The notes beneath the pieces were generated by a model. The model searched no databases, had not been told where the DNA came from, and saw only the letters and a program-made list of their open reading frames with translations. The position numbers were made by a program, and so were the translations under genes. A stretch of 64,000 nt of DNA, from contig QKWP01000271.1 of assembly GCA_003550325.1 (NCBI GenBank), forward strand, positions 220,492-284,491, in the 5' to 3' direction. The DNA is from Gigaspora rosea (lineage: Eukaryota; Glomeromycota; Glomeromycetes; Diversisporales; Gigasporaceae). Positions 22,490 to 34,931 of this stretch are shown here, piece by piece. Each line of letters begins with the position of its first letter. The stretch's first letter is position 1.

Positions 22490-23760
22490 TGTACCTGCCC
22501 CCGTATATAACTCCGTCCATCGAAAGTCTGCCTTCTGCACCCATAATGTTGCTATGCCAAAAGTTCCCTCAAAGTCCTGGAATATGAAAGGTCCTGTGAC
22601 AGAGGTGCTCAATTTGTATTATGTTCCAGAAGCACCAGTTGACAGTGCTGAGATTGGTCTTGAAGAAAAGTTGACCTAGAACTCCTCTTTCAAAAATTAG
22701 CTGCTGCATATAATAATCTCGCACAAGAATTAGCCCCAAAGAAAGAAAAGAAAGTGATTCAAGAATCTCTAGGGAAGGAAGTTGAAAAAGACAAAGAAGT
22801 AGAATTAGAGGTCAAAATAGATAAGTATAGAAATGAAAAAAATAAAGAAGAAGAAGACCTACCTAACAATCAAATAATAGTTGCTGAAATAGGAAGTGCT
22901 AACAATATGAATACAGTTGTACCTTGCTGCAAAAATGGAGTTAAAGTTAAAAAGGACAAAATGAAGGAGTTTGAAGCCAAAATGGATAAGGGCCGTAACA
23001 TATATTACGTAATATTATTTTATTATAGAGCTACCCCTCTCCCCTCTGCATAAGACCAATTAGCCAATCAAATTGTATAATTAGTCTTATGTAAAAATTT
23101 TTTTGACCCTCTCCCTTATGATACGTAATATATATTACTGCCCTAAGCCTAAGGACAATAAAGAAGGGGGAGTTAGCAAAGGAGGTAGTAAAGCTTGTAA
23201 AGTCAGTAGAAAGTTGCCAAGATAGGTCCCATGAATAGATACTTTGAATCCAGTTGGATGGCTTGTTGATAGTCGATTAAGATGGACGAGGCTAAAAGAA
23301 GGGAATTAGAACTAAAAGAAGAAATCATGAACGAAGCTCTAGAAGAAAGTGATCGAGAAACATTAGTCAGAGATGATGAAAGTAATAAAGAAAACAATAA
23401 TGAAATAATTTTCAAAGGAAAAAACTTATGCTGTGCTTGTCAAAATGGAATAAAAAAGTCAATGAATTTTGGATGACTGTTAGCAAAGAGAAGAAGTTGA
23501 CCTGGGAGAAACCTATTGAAGAAACATCATATGTTAGTGGTTGTTATGGAAAGGAAATCGGAGTAGAGAAGGATGAGGATAAAGGAGCTGTTAAAATAGA
23601 AACTCCAACCTTATACATCGTACAAGCATGAATTCAAAAAGGTTCCTATAAAGAAAATAAAAAGGATGAGATAAGAAAGTTAGAGAAAAATCAAAATTAA
23701 TATAAGAACCTGGAGGAAAGAACTATCCTATACATACCAGCACGTGACTCCTATAACCAT
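22490..23760 (+). pseudogene. Lys/Glu-rich Sel1-repeat-like relic
   Basis: An open stretch from about 22493 ('VPAPVYNSVHRKSAF…') stops near 22679. A shift of frame gives 'DLELLFQKLAAAYNNLAQELAP', which continues into the frame of 22754: 'KKEKKVIQESLGKEVEKDKE…'. Then come Sel1-like pieces: 'AEIGSANNMNTVVPCCKNGVKVKKDKMK', later 'NLCCACQNGIKKS' and 'SGCYGKEIGVEKDEDKG'. These match the AxxG…YxxGxGVxKDxxKA rhythm of Sel1 repeats (helical adaptor repeats common in these fungi) in degraded form. A Harbinger-type MITE (22990-23143) interrupts it. Stops and frame changes rule out an intact protein. The family call is moderate. Confidence 0.45.
22990..23143. mobile_element. PIF/Harbinger-type MITE (154 bp)
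   Basis: The terminal inverted repeats GGGCCGTAACATATATTACG and GGGCAGTAATATATATTACG (the second read from the right end) are flanked by TAA on both sides (22987-22989 and 23144-23146). GGG/CCC ends with a 3-bp TWA duplication are the Tourist/Harbinger signature. It sits inside the Sel1-like relic. Confidence 0.8.
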
Positions 23761-23823
23761 GTCTTCGATCTGGGAGGGAGTTACTAAAAAGAAAGAGAAG
23801 AAAAAAAATTGATTAAATAATAA

Positions 23824-24196
23824 GTTAAAAAAAATTTTTTTTTAATAATATGGTCGCGACTTTAGATAGAGTCTTGTTTTAGTTTTTTTGTATTTGTTTG
23901 TTTGGGTTGCACCGAAAATTTTTTTGAATTTAGTTTTTGTAAATTTGTTTTTTTGTTTGTTTCTTTAGTTTAGCTCGGAAAAAGTAGAAAAAAATATTAT
24001 TTTTGGGTGATTTTTTATGGGAAGTGAAAAATTAAGTGAGAAGAATTGTTGGAGGTAACCTGAAATCCCATGCTGAGCATATTTACGACCGAAAGAGCTG
24101 CTAGCAAACAGGTGACCCGATAGACTAAAACCCATGACATAGTGATCCCCATGACTGCACCGAGATGGCATGTTAAAAAAAAAATTTTTTTTTTAG
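23824..24196. repeat. Segment bounded by A/T palindromes
   Basis: Runs TTAAAAAAAATTTTTTTTT (about 23825-23843) and TTAAAAAAAAAATTTTTTTT (about 24174-24193) bound a segment. Its right half (24035-24175) is of balanced composition and reads 'ggaggtaacctgaaatccc…gatccccatgactgcaccgagatggcatg'. It resembles structured RNA or an old retroposed piece, but I could not match it to rRNA, tRNA or SINE parts. Confidence 0.35.
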
Positions 24197-24849
24197 AATT
24201 AGGAAGACAATACAAGACCTGTTCCTGGCCCTAATACTCTGAAAGCTCATATGAAGATTGTGAAGAAATCATCACCAAGCCTCCATGATTCTATTGAAGA
24301 AAAAGAGAACAATCATTGCAAGATCAGATCGTCCGATAGTGCTAGACTAAAAAGGAATAGTTTAATTAACGAAATTTTACTGACAATCAGAATTATGATG
24401 CATAAACTGGTTGTATTTGAGGCTTTGTTAATTTAAACATGGGAAATTGATTGTCAACAATTATGGCGTGATGAGGTTGATGAAGGAAAAGTTCGATTTT
24501 CTTCTTTTTGTTTCTTTTGTATGCTTTATAAATAGAGGAGGAAATTGTTCTGTTGGAAAGGAGGTCTTTCTTTGGTCTTTTGGTTCTCGTGGTCTTTGGT
24601 TTGATTCGTTTTGTTTAGGTTCTTTCGTTTTTGAAAGTTAATTAGAATAATATCTGTGCCCTTGGTTTTGATTAAATAAAAACTCAATTAAATGTAAGCC
24701 CAATAAAGCATTACCTTGCCAAATCGATATGCCTCTGTTTATTGGTCTTATTGTTTGGTTGTGTTTTTGTGTGTGTTGCTTTACTCGATTTCTTTCGTGC
24801 ACCCGGACCCAGTCCACCCTCAACAATATCTAATCTCAATCACGTGCAT
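24197..24849. other. Coding-like debris and spacer
   Basis: Short open frames (24251-24436, 24447-24641) are Lys/Ser- and Phe-rich and unrecognised. Near 24795-24830 lies a GC-richer patch ('gtgcacccggacccagtccaccc'). Nothing firm. Confidence 0.25.
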
Positions 24850-26520
24850 ATCTAAAATCTCTTTCACGCAATCTTTTTCACATGCATATATATAATCTCT
24901 AACGCATTCAATCATATGAATACCTTATTGTTTTTCATACAAGCCTCTTACCATCCAAGTCTCATATCATACAAGCCACGAGTTGATGATCTTCGCGATA
25001 ATAACCCTAGCGTGATTATCGTCAGTGCATAGAGCTATAATTTTATTTTCATCTGAAAATTTATTTATTTGAAAATTTAATGACATTAAGAACTATCGCG
25101 GATCATAATGAAGTCGGATTAAAATGAAACGTGGGTTTCTGTTTGACCCTCTAAAATCTACTTATACTTTGCGGAAATCACTAAGGTTATGATTTTCAAT
25201 ATTTTTCTTGACATTTCTCCACCATCTTATCGATTGGCTTTTCTAGTCATCTTTTTTTTAAAAGATTTTTTGTTAATTTAATTAAGCTAAAATTATGACG
25301 AAGATTAATAAAGATTTTAATGATTATTTTCAACACAATAATTTACATAAATTGTTCTTGTATACTACAGTAAAGTTTCACTTCACATCGCTGAATTTGG
25401 TTTTGTTTTCATCTTTAATTCGTTCGTTTGTTTTGGCATTTACAATTCCACATCATTAATAATTTGAATTATAACTTACATGTTTAAACATGAATTATTT
25501 CAACTTTTTCATTTGTGATAAGCTGTTTATTGTCAAATTGACAATATACAGCAGCAGGAATTATTATTGCCCTTATCAATTAATGTCGACGTTTATTTTC
25601 AAATTTCATAATGATGAAATGAAATCATATAATTTCTTGCAGTTTGTAATATAAAAATTATAGTATTTGATAATTATTTTTTTAATGCTACTTAAATAAG
25701 GTACATACAACTATTAACATTATTGATTGAGTTCGAAAGTAACGGATTTTTGGACGATGCTTAGTTCGTGCAATAAAATGTGTGAGCTACTGGTATTAGC
25801 TGAAACAAAGTTCCGCTTTTACTCTTACCAGTTACAGATGAAAAATTGAAATCATTTAATTAAATAGGAATTGTTCCTTAGCAATTATATTGATAATGGT
25901 TAAGCAGTTAATACGGTTAACTATCAGAAATTTTAGTTAGTCCTAATCTCTAATACAGATTAAGATTTTTTTCAAAAAAATAACTTCAAATGATTGTCAC
26001 GTTAATGAAATAAGCATAATTATCATGTAGTTTCTCAGACTATGAGGTTTTACTCGATCTTCAATAACTGAATTCACGTTTCACGAAGATTGGTGTATAT
26101 TACAGGTGCTACTACCGAATTCCGCACAGTATTTATGCGCAAAGAATTTCTTGAATTATAACCAGAATAAAAGCTTATTTATTACTTAATCAATACAAGA
26201 ATACGTAAAACCTTTTCAATAAAACACTTTCTTTTTTTGCTTTACATTTCTTATTTATATCCTTTAAACATTGTTGCATCATTACATTATTTGATTATTA
26301 ATATCACGATTACATTATTGCATAACCCTTACTTATAGCTATTAACTTTTGTCATTGCATTATTAGAATTGTCACTCACACGATAAACCATTAAGTAGCA
26401 GCTAGCATGAATAGCTAGTTCATACTGCATTAAAAGTATAAACTAACTATTTCAATGTTAATGATGGATAATTATATTGTCTACTACGCAATCAATAACT
26501 ATATATCTACATTTGCTTAT

Positions 26521-27999
26521 CAATAAACTTTAGAGTTAAAATACGCAATAACAAATATTATTAAAGAAATGATACTGCCAATGATGGCGCCAATAATTAT
26601 GCTAGTGTTTTTTGATTCGGAACTTGTATCGCTTGAGCTTGTAGAAACTGTTATAGATGTGGTAGGTGTAGTAGTTGTGGTAATTGTAGTATTTGTGGTA
26701 AATTCAGTGACCATTTATAGGAATCTTTCCGGCTTACGTCTAATATAAAGATTCTTGAATAACTAAAATTAGCCAATTGACCTTTTGAATATATAAAGGT
26801 TTAGTAAGTTTAAATAATTTATAAGCAAAGGTATGTAACAGCATAAAGATAATTAAAACTTTTACCAAAAGAAACAAACATATAATCATCCACTAATGTT
26901 GCAGTATGACCATAAAGAGTTAGGTTCACAATTGGGTTTAAAATTTTTCCAATTGACCATTGGAACATTGTGATATCTAAGACCCATAGGTCACCGAAAT
27001 AGCTAGCACTATCAAAACCACCGAAAATTATAATACGTCCGTCGGAAGCTTTTAATTTATGTGATTAATAAAAAAAACATTTATACTAAAACATTTATTG
27101 TGTTAAATAACATACTTAAGACTGCTGAAAAATAATAGCGAGCATGAGGAGTTGGGCCCGATATACTCTAATATCAGATTTAACTTAGCATATGCTAAGA
27201 AATAAGGTAAATTATATATTATTCATTTATTACATACCATATTTTTCCATATATCAGATTTTGTATTATATAACGGTAACTACGAAACAGTCGATCAATA
27301 AAAGCTAAAAAATCAATTTTATTAAAATATAAAACTTACATTATTCATTGGCATATAATTACTTAAATTAAAACTATATCCGCCAATATACAAAATATTT
27401 CCATCTGGAAAAGTTACCGCACAATAACCAAACATAGGCAAAGGTGCATTTGTTGCATTGCTTAAACTCCATGCTAATGTTAATGTATTAAATATCCAAA
27501 GATCATTTGTTACAATTCCATAAGCTGGTTCAAATAAGCCACTGAAAATTGCAATCAATCCATTATTAAAATTAGCACATGAAAAATCATTTCTATTTGT
27601 GGGTACATTTCCAACAGATGTGATATTAATCCATTGTTGTTTATTTGTATCAAATTGATTAACGAATGATTGAAAAGCATTTAAATCATCACTAAAATTT
27701 GAAATACCGCCAAAAATAAAAATCAAATCATTATTTTTTCCACCAATACAAGCTGTAGCACCAGTTTTCAAAGGACCGCCAGTATAAGTAAGGTCAATCC
27801 ACGGTATCGAATCATTATCTGTTGTTGTAAATGGTTTAGAAACATCTAAATAAAAAAATTCATTCGTAATACCACTAACAAAACCATTAGATTTAAATCC
27901 ACCACATGAATGAGATTCTCTTCCATTTGGAATAAAAGCAGCAAAAGTAAAAGTAAATTTTAGGAGAAAAGTGAAAATATAAAAATTAAGCAGCTGCAT
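26521..27999 (-). pseudogene. Kelch-repeat, single-pass membrane protein (copy 1, frameshifted)
   Basis: The start MQLLNFYIFTFLL…FAAFIPNGR (27999) gives a signal peptide. Kelch blades follow: 'NEFFYLDVSKPF…WIDLT', 'ACIGGKNNDLIFIFGG', 'DLWIFNTLTLAWSL', 'GYCAVTFPDGNILYIGG'. Exon 1 is 27340-27999 with donor GTAAGT. Exon 2 (27238-27279) reads LPLYNTKSDIWKNM; exon 3 (27116-27167) SISGPTPHARYYFSAVLS; exon 4 (about 26866-27050) DGRIIIFGG…DLWVLDITMFQWSIGK…HTATLVDDYMFVSFG. The last exon has a Ser/Thr-rich stalk and the membrane helix IIIGAIIGSIISLIIFVIA. Relative to copy 2, one G is lost near 26713 and two bases near 26535, shifting the frame and changing the tail. Function unknown; the architecture suggests a surface protein. 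Confidence 0.7.
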
Positions 28000-28009
28000 A
28001 ATTACGCAA

Positions 28010-28780
28010 ATGTAAAGTTAAATTAAACATATAACTATATATATATATATATAGCTATTTATAGTGATTTATAAATGTAACGTGATTAATTCTAGTTTAT
28101 CTAAATTTCTCGATTTGGTACTTTGTTTAACTCTGTTTCAATATTTAATTAACAAAAGTGCCTAACGTTGCTTTCATAAGGCGCTGGATGTTTTACGTTT
28201 TATTTGCACTTACAAACTAAATTATGTTAAATGAAATTAAGCTTTGAAACTTTGAATTGCATTTGACCATCTAAGAATTGTACGAAAAGATTTAGGCGAA
28301 TTCTAATTTATGACGTCATAATATTATTATGATCGAAATAATTTTCAAAGAACTTTTTATCAGAAAAACAATAACATTTTTCTTAAATAATCAGCAAAAA
28401 TTTATAAAATTTGCAAACTACGATAATTGGAATATTAATTTCAACAAGTAGTTCTGTAGTTATTATTTTAAAATATCATTTCAACTATATATTTGCGGGT
28501 TATATGTAAAAACTTTCAAAATGTTATTTATAGGAAATTTACTATATTTTATACTAAACTTTATTCATTAAAAATGTTCGTTATATCCAGAATTGACAGT
28601 ACTGTATATAGTAAGTATTTACAGTATATTAGTAAATAATCAAAGATACCGGTAGTAAAAATACATATATTTAATAAATACTATAAACATATATTTAAAA
28701 CAAGTACAAATAAACAAATTACATTTAGTAAGAAATATATTTGTCGCTATAATAATATCAGTTAATAGTTATAAAGTTCA
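28010..28780. other. Intergenic DNA of the duplicated segment
   Basis: A TA microsatellite lies at 28033-28053, and an eroded pogo-like TIR piece ('gttcgttatatccagaattgacagta', about 28575-28600) is shared with copy 2. No gene. Confidence 0.4.
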
Positions 28781-30170
28781 ATTATTGATATCCAATTGGC
28801 TGCGTCTGAAGTTCCATGATATTTTCCTTTTATTACGCCTGCATAGCTATTGCAAAACTATTATCAAAGTCAAAGCGGTATAAACAAATTAGATACGCAA
28901 CTAAATAAACATTCATTCTAATGACAAATTTCACCATCTAACAATGTAAAAATTCCTTCAAATATTAGCTTGCCATTATTCTTAATTTCTATGTTTATTT
29001 GTCAATGTCAATTTTGCAAATAATACCATACACAGCTAATACTCCAATACTATTATTATTATATTTGTTGTTTCTTCCCAGGAATCGGTACTGGTAAATT
29101 ATCAACTACATGTAACCAAGAAAGTTCACTTCTTTCACACGCTAATCTTAATATTTGTTTCATTCCATCTTCAAAGTTTTTATATTCTCCATTATTAAAA
29201 TGATACTTAATCATTGGGTGCAACATTCCAAGAATACCCAAGATATAATTCAGTGGATCATCAATTAATCTATTTGAAACTAAGTACCATGCGTCACTCA
29301 GACTTACAGCACGCCTAATTCTACATTCTTTTACTTTATAGAAAATCGTGAGTATTTCAGCTGCTTCTATATTACAGTTTGCTTTGCATACACTAATAAT
29401 GATAAAATATTATTTTCATGAATTATAGATCTATTTTTATTGTTAAATGCAACATTTGTATTAACTACGTGCTCTTAAGCAGCACATAAATCTTGTGTCC
29501 AACGTTTAAGGTTTAAAATTGCTGCATTATTTAAAGTGAATTCTTGTCCATTCCCAAAATTGTCTTGTTCTAATAAGACAACAACAATTTGCAGCTTGTC
29601 TATATACCTCAGAAATTGTTACTTACTAATTGCCTAAGTTTATCATTAGGATGTTCTCGATTTATACATAAAGCATCTAACAAAAAAAACCTTGCAATAT
29701 AATTGCTTTGAAACTTTTTCTGCTAAAACAAATGTTGATTGAGTCTGATCCGCTCTTATATAATTAATAGAATATATGCTCTGAAAGTCTGGCATCTTCC
29801 TATCATTATTATATACCTCATTTTGTAATCCTGGAGCGGAATGATGGTAAGCATTTTCGAATATATCATAACATATACTAATGTAATTTCAATTGATAAT
29901 AAAATCCACCATTCAAGAAATTTGATACCTCCCATCATATAAAATCATATATCCATAGCGACCACCATAGAACGAGACTCAACTATAAGGATCATATAAG
30001 ATTTTGACACCAAGATGACACACAATTTTTCCGCATTTAAATCTATAATCATATTTGTATATAATAAAACTTATCAGACATTCACTAATAAACCAATAAT
30101 TCCGATCATGACACCACCAATTAAAGCAAAGTTAAAAAGGGTAAATTCAAAAAGACCAAAATTTCCATTA
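28780..30170 (-). pseudogene. HET-like (heterokaryon incompatibility) relic, copy 1
   Basis: Reading minus from about 29950, pieces in different frames include 'YDIFENAYHHSAPGLQNEVYNND', 'YIRADQTQSTFVLAEKVSKQL' and, from about 29370 to 29059, 'AAEILTIFYKVKECRIRRAVSLSDAWYLVSNRLIDDPLNYILGILGML…KQILRLACERSELSWLHVVDNLP'. The order 'W..SNR..DPLNYILGILG', then an acidic spacer, then '..SELSWL' resembles the part of HET-domain proteins that follows the DP.D.VYGILGL motif. Many stops and frameshifts separate the pieces. The assignment is tentative; the protein family could be different. Confidence 0.35.
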
Positions 30171-30175
30171 TAACC

Positions 30176-30310
30176 AATATTGGCATTTGAACTAATTAAA
30201 ATATATGGACAAAATATGGGCATAGTCATTTCTCAATTGGACTTATGCATTTGGACTATGTCTATATTTTTGAAAAAATATGTACATAGTCCAAATGCCA
30301 ACACTGATTC
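30176..30310. mobile_element. MITE inserted only in duplication copy 1
   Basis: A 135-bp insertion relative to copy 2 (empty site at about 48204-48215, 'ttttaaccctgac'). It is flanked by TAACC at 30171-30175 and 30311-30315. Internal inverted ends 'ttggcatttgaact' and 'agtccaaatgccaa' pair. It post-dates the segmental duplication. Confidence 0.7.
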
Positions 30311-30879
30311 TAACCCTGACTCAAATATAAAAGTCGCAGGATAAAACATATTTTTAAGAGTATTTTGTAGTGAGATAATCTGTTGTTTCTGATGCACATG
30401 TTAAAACAAAAACATGATGATAATTTTAAAAACTTCACCAAAACCATTATGTAATACATATGATTTGAAAAATTTTAATGTACTATATTCTGTATTATAC
30501 ACTATTGTATCATTCATAAATCCATAAAAGAATAATAAAATAAGTTTCTATAAATGAACTTTTTCTCCTTTACGTATGTTTCGCATTATGTATTCCTATC
30601 TAAAATTATTTTCCACCGGGAATTCAATAAAAAAAAAAAAAAATCAAGTTATCGATAACAAAAATTAATTTATTTTTAAGTAGATACTGTATATATATAC
30701 GTACTGTATTTTTTTTTTGAAAATAAAACAACACAATAGTTGGAAGTGGATTTTTGGCAATAATATAAATTTTACTACATTTGCAAATATTTATCCACCG
30801 TAAAAATATGGTAACAAAATTGACAAAATTTTAGAAAACTTGAAGTTAAATCAGGAATATTACTATAAACACTAGACAT

Positions 30880-33800
30880 GATGGACCTTTATTACTTTCC
30901 TAATATTATAAAATAATGCCCGTATGCAAATGTCCTCTTTATGCGATTTGATTGGTTAATCTTGCATATTTGTGCATATAGTTATGTAATCATGCTTGGC
31001 GGTTTTTTTTTTGATTTTACATACGTATGCGATTCGATTGGTTAATATTACGTAGTTGGGCATTTGGCTATGTAAGCATATTTGGTGGTTTTTTTTTTTT
31101 TTGTTTTTTTGATGAAAAAAACGGAAAGGAATATTTTGCATGAGTGACGCGTTTGAAAAAAATCATCAGATATTATATTTGTAATGGTTTAGTTTTCGTA
31201 ATGGAAATTAGATATAGTAATAAAAAAAAAAACAGAAAGCAATATTTTATTGTGTACTTTTTTGCGTAGGTAATCTTTTGGACAAAATTCTCGTGAAAGC
31301 GTAATTGATAATTGTTAATTTCTAGTGATGTAAATCGGACACGATAATGCATATGACTTTGTGAAAGTAATAGAGGTTATAATTTTAATCGCACACGAAG
31401 CATTTGTGAAGAAGATCAGATGAAATGATACATGTGACATGGTGAGAATTGTGCAAATTATATGATATCTTAATTACGTATGAAATGTAGCATAAATTCA
31501 TTCTATGATTTGTTAAAATAATTTACTTATATAAACATGGTAATGGTTTATTTTTCGTTGAGAAAAACAGATGTAATGTTACATATGATTTGTGAAAATT
31601 GCGCGAACTATATGCTAAGTTGGTTACGTGCGAAATATATCATGAATTCATTTCGTATTGCATTGAAACAATTGTGTATATGAATAAGGTAAAGTATTTG
31701 TGAAAATTGCGCAAACTATATGCTAAGATGGTTACGTGCAAAATATATCATGGATTCATTTCGTAATGCATTGAAACGATTGTGTATATGAATAAGGTAA
31801 AGTATTTGAAAATATTTCTATGGTTAGAGGATCGTGAGTAATATTATCCCTTAAACCGTATTCCAGGCAAATTTGCCTGGAATTTTTAGAAATATTTACA
31901 ATTTTTTAAATAAAATAAAATTTTATTAAGAATATAGGGTATACTTTATTTATAGAATATTTTCTTTAAAATATATTTTATAAACTTTATTATGAAAATT
32001 TTTTAAAGTTATTAATAACCTTTAAAGTAATAAAAGTTTAAAGTTTTTATTTTAAAATTTTTACTATAAAATTTTTCTTTAGATTTTCTTAAATTTTATA
32101 TGTTCCCGTCTATAAAAAAATTTTTACTTCTAATACAAGTCTTAATTTTTACAAGTAAATCACAAATGTTGCAATAATAAAAGTTGTAATCCTTTTTATA
32201 AACTACAATATATATTAAAAACAAGAGGCTAGAGATAATATTTATAGAGTTCGCCAAGAATTAGTAAATAATTTTTTTGGCTAAAATTTTTTTCAAAATT
32301 TGTCTATTTTTAGCTTATAAACAACTTAAACTTTTTTCTTATAATATAAAATTAAATACTACTATAATATAATCTTTATTTTTAAATATTATCAAAAAAA
32401 ATTTTAATTAAATATTTTAAATTTTAAAAAAAGTAGATCATAAGTATATTTATAGCAATTTTCCAGGCAAATTTGCCTGGAATTGCTTACAGTTTAAGGG
32501 ATAATCTGAATTAACTAAATATGGAAACTTATGAATATATTCTTTTTTCTATTGTAAGAAGTACCACATGCAGATCTTAAGATTAAATTAGTGAATGACA
32601 ATGCGCGATGCAGGTATTTTTATTTAATTAATTATTATATTTTTTATTATATATTTATTAATTTATTTTTAAATATATGTATATATATATATATTATATA
32701 TATTATTTATATATGTATATATTTTTATTTATTTTTTTTTTATTTATTTTTATTTTTTTTAAGATAATGCCCGTATGTAAATGTCCTCTTTATGTGATTT
32801 GATTGGTTAAGTCTTGCATATTTGTGCATATAGTTATGTAAAATCATGCTTCGCAGTTTTTTTTTTTTGCATACGTATGCGATTCGATTAGTTAATATTA
32901 CGTAGTTGTGCATTTGGCTATGTAAGCATATTTGGTGGTTTTTTTTTTGATAAAAAAAACAGAAAGGAATATTTTGTATGAGTGACGCGTATAAAAAAAA
33001 TTGTCGGGTATTATATTTGTAGTAATAGAAATCAGATATAATAATAAAAAAACAAACAGAGAGCAATATTTTATTGTATACTTTTTTGTGCAGGTAATCT
33101 TTTGGACAAAATTCTCGTGAAAGCATAATTGGTAATAGTTGATTTCTGGTGATGGAAATCAGGCGCGATAATGCGTATGACTTTGTGAAAAAAATCGTCG
33201 AGTATTATTTTTGTAATGGTTTAGTTTTCGTAATAGAAATCAGGTATAGTAATAAAAAAAAACGGAAAGCAATATATTATTGTGTACTTTTTTGCGTAGG
33301 TAATCTTTTGGACATAATTTTCGTGAAAGCATAATTGGTAATAGTTAATTTCTGGTGATGGAAATCGGGCGCAATAATGCATATGACTTTGTGAAAATAA
33401 TAGAGGTTATAACTTTAATCAGATGTAATGATGCATGTGATATGATAAAAATTACACAAATTATATGATAGCTTAATTACGTACTAAGTGTAGCATAAAT
33501 TCATTCTATGATTTGTTAGAATGATTTACCTATATGAACATAATAATGGTTTAGTTTTTGTGGAGAAAAACAGATATAATGTTATATATAATTTGTGAAA
33601 ATTGCGCAAACTATATGCTAAGTTGGTTTCGTGCAAAATATATCATGAATTCGTTTAGTATTGCATTGAGACAATTGTGTATATGAATAAGGTAAAGTAT
33701 TTGTGAAAATTGCGCAAATTGTATGCTAAGTTAGTTACATGCGAAATATATCATAAATTCATTTCGTAATGCATTGAAACAATTGTGTATATTAATAAAG

Positions 33801-34350
33801 TAAAGTATTTGAAAATATTTCTATAATTAAAAGATCGTAAGTAAAATTATAGTTTAAATTAACCAAATATGAAAACTTATGAATTTATTCTTTTTTCGTA
33901 TTGTAAGAAGTACTACACGCAGATCTTAAGATTAAATTAACAAATGACAATTGCGCAATGCAGGTAATGGAATAATTAATAATAGCGAATAAAGAAATTT
34001 AATATAAATGTAAAAATTACCGATTTATGGGTTATATGAATATGGTAATAGTTTAGTTTTTCGTGGTAAAAAACAGGCGTAATATTACATATAATTTGTA
34101 AAAATTACGCAAATTATATACTAAGCTATTTAAGTATAAGAGATATTATGGATTCATATCATAGTGCATTGAAACAATTGTATATATGAATAAAGTAAGG
34201 TATTTGAAAATGTTTATGTAGTTGGAAGATAATGAGTAAACTTATCTAAATATGGAAACTTGTGATTTTATTCATTTTTAATATTGTAAGAAGTACAGTA
34301 CACTGATCTCATAATTAAATTAGCAAATGGCAATTACGTAATGCAGGTAA
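30880..34350. repeat. Complex higher-order repeat block
   Basis: A ~1-kb unit at 30915-31840 recurs at 32762-33850 (from 'ataatgcccgtatgyaaatgtcctc' to 'aggatcgtgagta'), and its right third recurs at 34020-34350. Within it, a ~105-bp subunit ('gaaaattgcgcaaactatatgctaagttggtt…gcattgaaacaattgtgtatatgaataaggtaaagtatttg') repeats at about 31594, 31697, 33594, 33704 and 34106. A second subunit ('atggaaacttatgaat…gcagatcttaagattaaatta') lies at 32519, 33867 and 34250. Short open frames are by-products. It ends about 580 bp before the Helitron gene. Confidence 0.8.
31847..32501. mobile_element. TA-flanked element with perfect palindromes at both ends
   Basis: The ends are TCCCTTAAAC (31847) and GTTTAAGGGA (to 32501), with TA on both sides (31845-31846, 32502-32503). 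Just inside each end sits the same perfect 22-bp palindrome: TTCCAGGCAAA plus its reverse complement (31861-31882 and 32461-32482). The paralogous repeat at 33840-33870 shows the uninterrupted site. The 655-bp interior is AT-rich and non-coding. TA insertion suggests Tc1/mariner-type mobilisation. Confidence 0.8.
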
Positions 34351-34931
34351 TGAAATAATTAATAATAGCATGTAAAAAAATTTAAAAATTACCATTTTTT
34401 TAAAACTTTAATATCGTCCGATTTTAGATAATAGATTTTAATAAACAACATGAATTTTGAATTTTTTATTATTTATTATATATACATATATTGTATGTTG
34501 TTTTAAAAAAATAATTAAAATCGAATTTGAATAAATTAGATAATAGACAATAAAATTTTGAAAAAAATAAAATAACTATAATTAATTAGATAGAATAATA
34601 AATAAAATCGAATTGAATAAAAATCAAATTAAAATAAATTAAATAGATAAATTAAAAATTTTAAATACATTACATCATACTCGCAAAATAAAAAGATATT
34701 AATAAAAAACATCTTAAACTAAATTTCATTGAAAGAATTGACCTTTCATAATAATGATGTAACTTACTAATATATATATATTTAAACTACGACTTATATT
34801 AATTTTTTTATAATAAAAAAAATAAATAAATTATATATAAATATATGTAAAAAAAATAAAAAACTCGTTTAACGACATCATTTTATCCACGATACTTAAT
34901 CACATTAATTAAATAAAAAGTAAAAAAAATA

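Larger units (their letters stand above)
24850..30663. repeat. Segmental duplication, copy 1 (~5.8 kb, direct)
   Basis: Collinear with 42625-48592 from 'cacatgcatatatataatctcta…' to 'aaaaatcaagttatc', with many small indels. It contains a promoter-side non-coding block (24850-26500), a kelch gene relic, intergenic DNA and a HET-like relic, in the same order and orientation as copy 2. Copies differ by private insertions (for example 30176-30310) and different inactivating mutations. Confidence 0.88.

Noticed and set aside
24035..24175. Fragment of large-subunit rRNA
   Set aside because: The base composition and words such as 'gaccgaaagagctgctagc' suggested it, but no stretch matched rRNA core sequence I could recall with confidence.
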